This document shows positions 48,459 through 52,740 of a stretch of 52,740 nucleotides of DNA, piece after piece (the stretch's first letter is position 1; every line of letters begins with the position of its first letter). The notes below the pieces were generated by a model. The model did no database searches. It worked only from the letters and a program-made list of their open reading frames with translations, and had not been told where the DNA came from. The translations under genes and the position numbers were made by a program. This DNA is from Candidatus Carbonibacillus altaicus (GTDB lineage: Bacteria; Bacillota; Bacilli; Thermicanales; DSM-22653): the NCBI GenBank assembly GCA_003050645.1, contig PEBX01000013.1:1-52740 (forward strand). The letters are read 5' to 3'.

Positions 48459-48621
48459 AGGTCCCGCCCGTCTTTTGAGGCTCCTCTCCGCAATGTGCAA
48501 GAAGCGCACCGTTTGTGCTAATGTAGGTCCCGCTCGTCTTTTGAAGCGCCTCTCCCCGTTAAGTGTAATCGCCACATGACGCTCGTCAAGTCCCGCTCTC
48601 TTTTTAAGGTGTCTCTTTCTT
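48459..48621. repeat. Three diverged 31-bp repeats at about 65-bp spacing
   Basis: Copies begin near 48459, 48525 and 48590. On the - strand each reads roughly GGAGAGG-GCxTCAAAAGACG followed by GGGCGGGACCT or AGCGGGACCT. The intervening 33-35 bases differ from copy to copy. The copies have drifted at many positions, unlike a CRISPR array. Confidence 0.75.
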
Positions 48622-48734
48622 CCAAGGTGCCAAGACACATCTTCACTGCTAAAGCGCTAAAGCATCGTCACACGCTTAAGGCGACGAATGGGAAGCGGTC
48701 TCGTCCCCCCACGCGCATCTTCCACACCTGCTCC

Positions 48735-51056
48735 TTAAGGCTGTGCAGCATCATCCGGCATGTCCGTTTCCTGATCCGATCGCCCGGATCCTTGCAAAGT
48801 AAGCGTGACCGTCGGATGTGAGCCGTCTAAAAGCGCTGTCCCGGCCGCTGGTTCCTGACGGATCACAAATCCTTCACCGTCTAAAACGTAAGGTAGCCCT
48901 AACGCTTCTAAAAGCGCAACCGCATCACGCAAAGAAAGACCAGTAAAATCGGGTAAGGTTTTCACCTCGCCCCCCAGAAGGACAACCGTCGCCCCACGGA
49001 GCAAGGGTGTATCCGCCGCCGGTATGGTCGTGCGCACGCGTTCGCCTTCGCCAGCCATCACCACCATCCAGCCCGCATTTTTAAGTTTTTGTGCGGCTTC
49101 AGTTTTGCTAAGACCGCGCACATCGGGAAGGGGGATCTGTCGATCTAACGGCTCTGGCTCGTCATCGCTTTTTCCGCCCCCTGCCGTATGGCCAGCACCC
49201 GGGCGCATCGCATCCGCGCCGAGCACGTCCAACGTATGCGTATCGTCCGTGCCCGTCATTGAAGCAACCGGCGTGTGCAGTTCTTCCGTCTTCAGCCCTG
49301 GAGTCTCTGCTACTCGGACCTCCTCCTGTTCCTGCGGAATCCCCAAGTATGCTAAAACATTTTGCATAACTTCTCGAAAAATCGGGGCAACGACTTCGGC
49401 GCTCGACGTTGCCCGGATGGCCGGTTCGTCGACAACGACAAGGATGAGCACCTTCGGATCTTGGAGGGGCGCAAAACCGATAAACGAAAAGACGTTGTTA
49501 TCTTTTAAATACTGTCCATCCGGTCCGAGTTTTTGCGCCGTACCCGTCTTCCCGCCGATCGTATAACCAGGAATGGCGTAAGCGCGACCGGTGCCGTCCG
49601 GGTCGCGTACGACGTCCCCCATAAGCGTGCGCACGAGTGATGACGAGGACGCGCTTATGACGCGGTGGGCGGACGGCAGCGGACGGTCGACCCATACGGC
49701 CTCCCCCGAATCATGGGCTCGCGTTGCCCGTACGATGCGGGGTGGATGATACACCCCTCCGTTGATCGCTGCCGAGACAGCCGACGTCAGCTGAAGGGGC
49801 GTTACGGTGATGCCCTGACCGAACGTCATCGTCGCGATATCGCGGGGCGGAGCATTCAGTGCAGGAAGACGCCCGTTCGCTTCACCCGGCAGTTCAATCC
49901 CCGTCTTTTCACCAAAACCGAAATCTTTAATATAACGAAGCAAACGCTCCGGACCCAATCGTTCATAACCTAAGATTGTCATGGCCACATTGCTGGAGCG
50001 GATAAAGCCTTTGGCAAAGGTGATCTCGCCCCATCCTTTGTTCGTCGTATAATCGCGAATCGGCGGACGAATCTTAGCGGAACTGTACACACCGGCCTGA
50101 TACGTCTCTTCCGGTTGAAACACCCCTTCTTCGATAGCCGCAGCAAGCGTGATCGTCTTAAATGTGGAACCCGGCTCGTACGTATAGGCGATCGGTAGAT
50201 TCATATAACTTTCGACCTGCCAGTAACGATTGGGATCAAAGTGCGGCCGCTCGGCCATCGCCAGGATCTCCATCGTATTGGGATCGGCGACGATCACCAT
50301 CTTTCTTTCCGCCGGAATCGTCAAGTCCGATGCATCCAGTGCACGTTCGACATACTGTTGAATTTGCAGATCGACGGTCAACATGAGATCACCGCCGTCG
50401 ATCGAAGGGGAAAAACTGAGCGTCCCCCCGGGTAAAAGTTGACCCGTCGTATCTTTTAAGTATGTGACCCGACCGTCGACGCCGCTTAAAAGGTCATTCC
50501 AGTACGCTTCCAGACCCATCCGCGGCGTTCCATCTTTATCCACATAACCGAGTGTATGGGACAGGAAAGGACCGTATGGATAATACCGTTTTTGTTCCGG
50601 GAGAAGGACGATCCCTGGCAGCTTGAGCGCCTCGATGCGTTCTTTCACATCTTCAGATATTTTCCATCCGCCCGGACGAAGCTCGACCTGATAGACATCG
50701 TTCCGGGAAAGCGCCTTAAGGATCGACGCTTCGCTCATATCCAGAAGCGGTGCGAGAAGCGCTGCCGTTTTTTCAGCATCCTCCACATGATTTTCCGCAC
50801 GCCGCGAAACAATAGCAACAACATTATACGCCGGTCCGTCTACGGCCAGCGGCAGCAGGTGACGATCGTAAATCGTGCCCCGTTTTGCGCGTAACAGACT
50901 ATCTTTTTCCCATTGCGCGAGCGCTTTTTTCTGTAAATCATCGCGCGCATACGTTTGCAAATAAAATAAGCGCCCCAGCAACAATAAAAAAACGGCCATG
51001 AAGGCTGTGGCGACGATAAAAAAAGCCCGGAGCGCCGCACGTTTTTCCATGACCAA
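48735..51056 (-). CDS. pbpB: Class-B penicillin-binding protein 2B (septal transpeptidase)
   Basis: PBP2B is the division transpeptidase that works with FtsW-type SEDS proteins. A helix at about 11-33 anchors it. The active site is S297-T-F-K300 (EPGSTFK), S354-S-N356 and K503-T-G (GGKTGTAQK). Two PASTA domains lie at about 643-700 and 705-765. Between the transpeptidase and the first PASTA is an unusual 65-residue linker rich in Glu, Thr and Gly (about 575-640). The TTG at 51056 has GGGAGG seven bases upstream; an ATG two codons later is the alternative. Confidence 0.95.
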   Translation of the reverse strand: MVMEKRAALRAFFIVATAFMAVFLLLLGRLFYLQTYARDDLQKKALAQWEKDSLLRAKRGTIYDRHLLPLAVDGPAYNVVAIVSRRAENHVEDAEKTAALLAPLLDMSEASILKALSRNDVYQVELRPGGWKISEDVKERIEALKLPGIVLLPEQKRYYPYGPFLSHTLGYVDKDGTPRMGLEAYWNDLLSGVDGRVTYLKDTTGQLLPGGTLSFSPSIDGGDLMLTVDLQIQQYVERALDASDLTIPAERKMVIVADPNTMEILAMAERPHFDPNRYWQVESYMNLPIAYTYEPGSTFKTITLAAAIEEGVFQPEETYQAGVYSSAKIRPPIRDYTTNKGWGEITFAKGFIRSSNVAMTILGYERLGPERLLRYIKDFGFGEKTGIELPGEANGRLPALNAPPRDIATMTFGQGITVTPLQLTSAVSAAINGGVYHPPRIVRATRAHDSGEAVWVDRPLPSAHRVISASSSSLVRTLMGDVVRDPDGTGRAYAIPGYTIGGKTGTAQKLGPDGQYLKDNNVFSFIGFAPLQDPKVLILVVVDEPAIRATSSAEVVAPIFREVMQNVLAYLGIPQEQEEVRVAETPGLKTEELHTPVASMTGTDDTHTLDVLGADAMRPGAGHTAGGGKSDDEPEPLDRQIPLPDVRGLSKTEAAQKLKNAGWMVVMAGEGERVRTTIPAADTPLLRGATVVLLGGEVKTLPDFTGLSLRDAVALLEALGLPYVLDGEGFVIRQEPAAGTALLDGSHPTVTLTLQGSGRSDQETDMPDDAAQP

Positions 51057-51125
51057 CGATCATCCTCCCGTGTAACACGTCTCGCCTCATGCTGATACTA
51101 CCTACTCGAAGATCCGGATTAACAT

Positions 51126-51539
51126 TTAAGGACGGGAGGTGCTCTGGATCCGGACGGTTTTAACCTCTTTTCCTTGCGGGCCGAGCCCTGCTTCGGTGGC
51201 AATTTGGAGGATGCGTTCGGGTTTTTTGAGCTCTGCCACCTCCAGCCGGAGCGCCTCGTTCATCGCCGAGATGTCCCGAACCTGTTTTTCTAACTGTACG
51301 GTTTCATAATGCAACTGTACATAATGCGCAAATACAGCCAAAACACCGATGAAAAGTACCGTTAGCACGAGAACATAGCCGAGATAACGCAGTTTTTCCC
51401 CAACACTTAAAGCAGCTTTTTCTTTGCTCTTACTTTGAGTGCGGCCCAACACCTCCTCCGAAACGGGCGGTGCCGGAAGGTGAAGCTCTCTTTGCCAAGG
51501 CTCATCTAAAACAATGTTCCCGGTCACGTAACGTGCCAT
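51126..51539 (-). CDS. ftsL: Cell-division protein FtsL
   Basis: FtsL is a short bitopic membrane protein that joins DivIB and DivIC and activates septal synthesis. A charged cytoplasmic part (1-50) is followed by one helix (about 53-73). An extracellular leucine-zipper-like coiled coil follows (VQLEKQVRDISAMNEALRLEVAELK). It ends ERILQIATEAGLGPQ, typical of FtsL. GGAGG lies seven bases before the ATG. It sits between rsmH and pbpB as expected. Confidence 0.92.
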   Translation of the reverse strand: MARYVTGNIVLDEPWQRELHLPAPPVSEEVLGRTQSKSKEKAALSVGEKLRYLGYVLVLTVLFIGVLAVFAHYVQLHYETVQLEKQVRDISAMNEALRLEVAELKKPERILQIATEAGLGPQGKEVKTVRIQSTSRP

Positions 51540-51560
51540 GGGGCTCCCTCCCGTGATGGT

Positions 51561-52508
51561 TTAAGCCAGTTTTTCTGCGATTCTAAGTTTTGCCGAACGT
51601 GCGCGCGGATTGTTTGCGATCTCCTGCTCTGAAGGCTGAAGCGCTTTTTTATAGACGCGCTTTAAAAGCGGTTTTTCCGGACAGGGGAGGGCCCCCCGTC
51701 CCTCTGTTTTCCAGCACGGATCTTCAGCCTGCCGGATCATCTCCTTAACGATACGATCTTCTAAAGAATGAAAGCTCATCACCGCAAGACGCCCGCCCGG
51801 GTCCAAAAACTGAATGGCCTGCGTGAGAGATTGCTTCAAATGATTAAGCTCATCATTCACGGCAATTCGTAAGGCTTGAAACGTCCGCCGGGCAGGATGC
51901 GGGCCCGTCCGCCGGTATTTGGCCGGTATCGCCGCTTTGACCAGTTCAGCAAGCGCTCCGGTCGTCTCGATCGGCTGTTTTTCCCGTGCCCGCACGATCG
52001 CTCGGGCAATGCGGGCGGCAAAGCGCTCTTCTCCGTACCGGGCAATGATATCTTTTAACACATCCTCATCCCACGTATTCACAATGGTATAGGCTGTAAG
52101 CGACGAGCGCTGATCCATGCGCATATCGAGCGGCGCGTCCTGTTTATAGCTAAAACCGCGCGTCCCTTCATCAAACTGCGGTGAAGAGACGCCCAGATCG
52201 TACAGGATGCCACAAACTGCAGTAATCTCAAACTGTAAGAGAACATCTGCAAGATCACGAAAATTGGCACGGACGAGCGTGACATGTGTCCATCCTTCGC
52301 TCTCGATACGAGCTGTACCATGACGAATGGCTTCTTCATCCTGATCGAGCGCGATGAGCCGTCCGCCTTGAAGGCGCTTAGCGATCGCAAAACTGTGTCC
52401 GCCACGACCAAACGTGCAATCTACATACAGACCGTCTGGACGAAGGTTAAGCCCCTCCAGAACCTCGTTTAACATGACCGGAACGTGCTCGTAACGTTTA
52501 TCCTCCAT
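51561..52508 (-). CDS. rsmH: 16S rRNA (cytosine-1402-N4)-methyltransferase
   Basis: RsmH (MraW) methylates C1402 of 16S rRNA using S-adenosylmethionine. The opening YEHVPVMLNEVLEGL is the family start. The SAM site is YVDCTFGRGGHS. LYDLGVSSPQFDEGTRGFSY and the late FHSLEDRIVK are further signatures. The length (315) is normal. An AAGG adjoins the ATG, with GGTGG further upstream. It is the second gene of the cluster after mraZ. Confidence 0.97.
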   Translation of the reverse strand: MEDKRYEHVPVMLNEVLEGLNLRPDGLYVDCTFGRGGHSFAIAKRLQGGRLIALDQDEEAIRHGTARIESEGWTHVTLVRANFRDLADVLLQFEITAVCGILYDLGVSSPQFDEGTRGFSYKQDAPLDMRMDQRSSLTAYTIVNTWDEDVLKDIIARYGEERFAARIARAIVRAREKQPIETTGALAELVKAAIPAKYRRTGPHPARRTFQALRIAVNDELNHLKQSLTQAIQFLDPGGRLAVMSFHSLEDRIVKEMIRQAEDPCWKTEGRGALPCPEKPLLKRVYKKALQPSEQEIANNPRARSAKLRIAEKLA

Positions 52509-52575
52509 CCTTAAGAACCACCCTCACGACCATCCTGACAAGTTCTTTCTGACAAGTCCTTCCTGTAAAGTTAAC

Positions 52576-52740
52576 CTATAAATCTAAATCAAAAAGCTTC
52601 TCCGCAATCTCCACCAACGTATCATCTTTTTCCTTCATGTATGCCTTCCACCGCTCCGTCTCCCACACTTCCACCCGGTTCATCACACCGATTACGACGC
52701 ACGACCGTTCAATTCCGGCAAAGGTGCGCAAATTGGGGGG
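52576..52740 (-). CDS. mraZ: Transcriptional regulator MraZ, C-terminal part (cut by the right edge)
   Basis: MraZ binds DNA repeats in front of the division cluster and regulates it. Only the last 54 codons are inside the window. They read ...LRTFAGIERSCVVIGVMNR-VEVWETERWKAYMKEKD and end FDLDL, which matches the second SpoVT/AbrB-like half of MraZ. The stop codon is the complement of 52576-52578. The gene's start and its promoter lie outside to the right. rsmH starts 67 bases further on. Confidence 0.92.
   Translation of the reverse strand, partial: PPNLRTFAGIERSCVVIGVMNRVEVWETERWKAYMKEKDDTLVEIAEKLFDLDL

Larger units (their letters stand above)
48376..48734. other. Spacer between pbpB and spoVD with three spaced repeats
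   Basis: This 359-base gap contains three copies of a roughly 31-base element (see the repeat entry) and the candidate SigE box. A 75-codon frame on the - strand (48638-48411) runs through the repeats and would encode three KRRAG-containing units of 21-22 residues. It starts with GTG and only a weak AGTGAAG upstream, so I do not list it as a gene. Confidence 0.5.

Noticed and set aside
48459-48621. CRISPR array
   Set aside because: The spacing is suggestive, but there are only three copies, they differ at many positions, and no cas genes are in the window.
48411-48638. 75-codon gene with KRRAG repeats
   Set aside because: The frame is open but has only a weak ribosome-binding site. The repeat alone can explain the periodic peptide. 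It is reported as a finding instead.

Overview
The window comes from an endospore-forming member of the Firmicutes, most like the Bacillales. Three regions point to this. The order mraZ-rsmH-ftsL-pbpB-spoVD-murE-murF-mraY-murD-spoVE-murB-murA-divIB-ftsA-ftsZ is followed by the sporulation set spoIIGA-sigE-sigG. After that come ylmC-ylmD-sepF-ylmH-divIVA-ileS, a yteA-like gene, lspA and rluD, and then the pyrimidine operon. This is the layout of the Bacillus subtilis division/sporulation/pyr region. MurE carries the DNPR motif of meso-diaminopimelate-adding enzymes. A complete katG suggests exposure to oxygen. The DNA is of moderate GC content, except for a visibly AT-rich left end. I cannot name the species.

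Layout, left to right. (1) Bases 1-4640 are an accessory zone. It holds a possible gene start at the edge, two hairpin palindromes, a secreted M23 peptidase, a membrane-anchored beta-propeller-like protein, the 5' half of an ISAs1-family transposase, and a translationally coupled pair of very small, mutually similar membrane proteins on the + strand. (2) Bases 4643-16869 hold the pyr operon on the - strand (pyrR-pyrP-pyrB-pyrC-carB-pyrK-pyrD-pyrF-pyrE). It is preceded at 17062-17228 by a PyrR-binding loop and attenuator. carA is absent from its usual place. (3) katG lies on the + strand (17634-19868), between pyrR and rluD. It has its own sigma-A promoter, an operator-like inverted repeat and a terminator that lies inside rluD. 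(4) Bases 19825-33523 carry rluD, lspA, a GGDEF/EAL protein, a DksA/TraR-type protein, ileS, divIVA, ylmH, sepF, ylmD, ylmC, sigG, sigE and spoIIGA. (5) From 33815 to the right edge is the division and cell-wall cluster. murG, ylmE and ylmG are missing from their usual positions.

How the genes work together. The pyr genes make UMP from carbamoyl phosphate and are tuned by PyrR acting on the leader RNA. The right half makes the peptidoglycan precursor (MurA, MurB, MurD, MurE, MurF, MraY), polymerises it at the septum (SpoVE, PBP2B, SpoVD, FtsL, DivIB) and places the Z-ring (FtsZ, FtsA, SepF, DivIVA). SpoIIGA, SigE and SigG then connect the same chromosomal block to sporulation.

The most unusual theme is a strong tendency towards short tandem repeats. 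Several lie between genes (units of 11, 13, 13, 17, 26, 28 and about 65 bp). In some cases a gene's stop codon lies inside the array. Repeats or low-complexity insertions also lie inside core proteins: the PyrK N-terminus, CarB linker, DivIB, MurD, PBP2B, PyrF and the RluD N-terminus. The small-membrane-protein pair and the katG insertion are the other items most worth following up.
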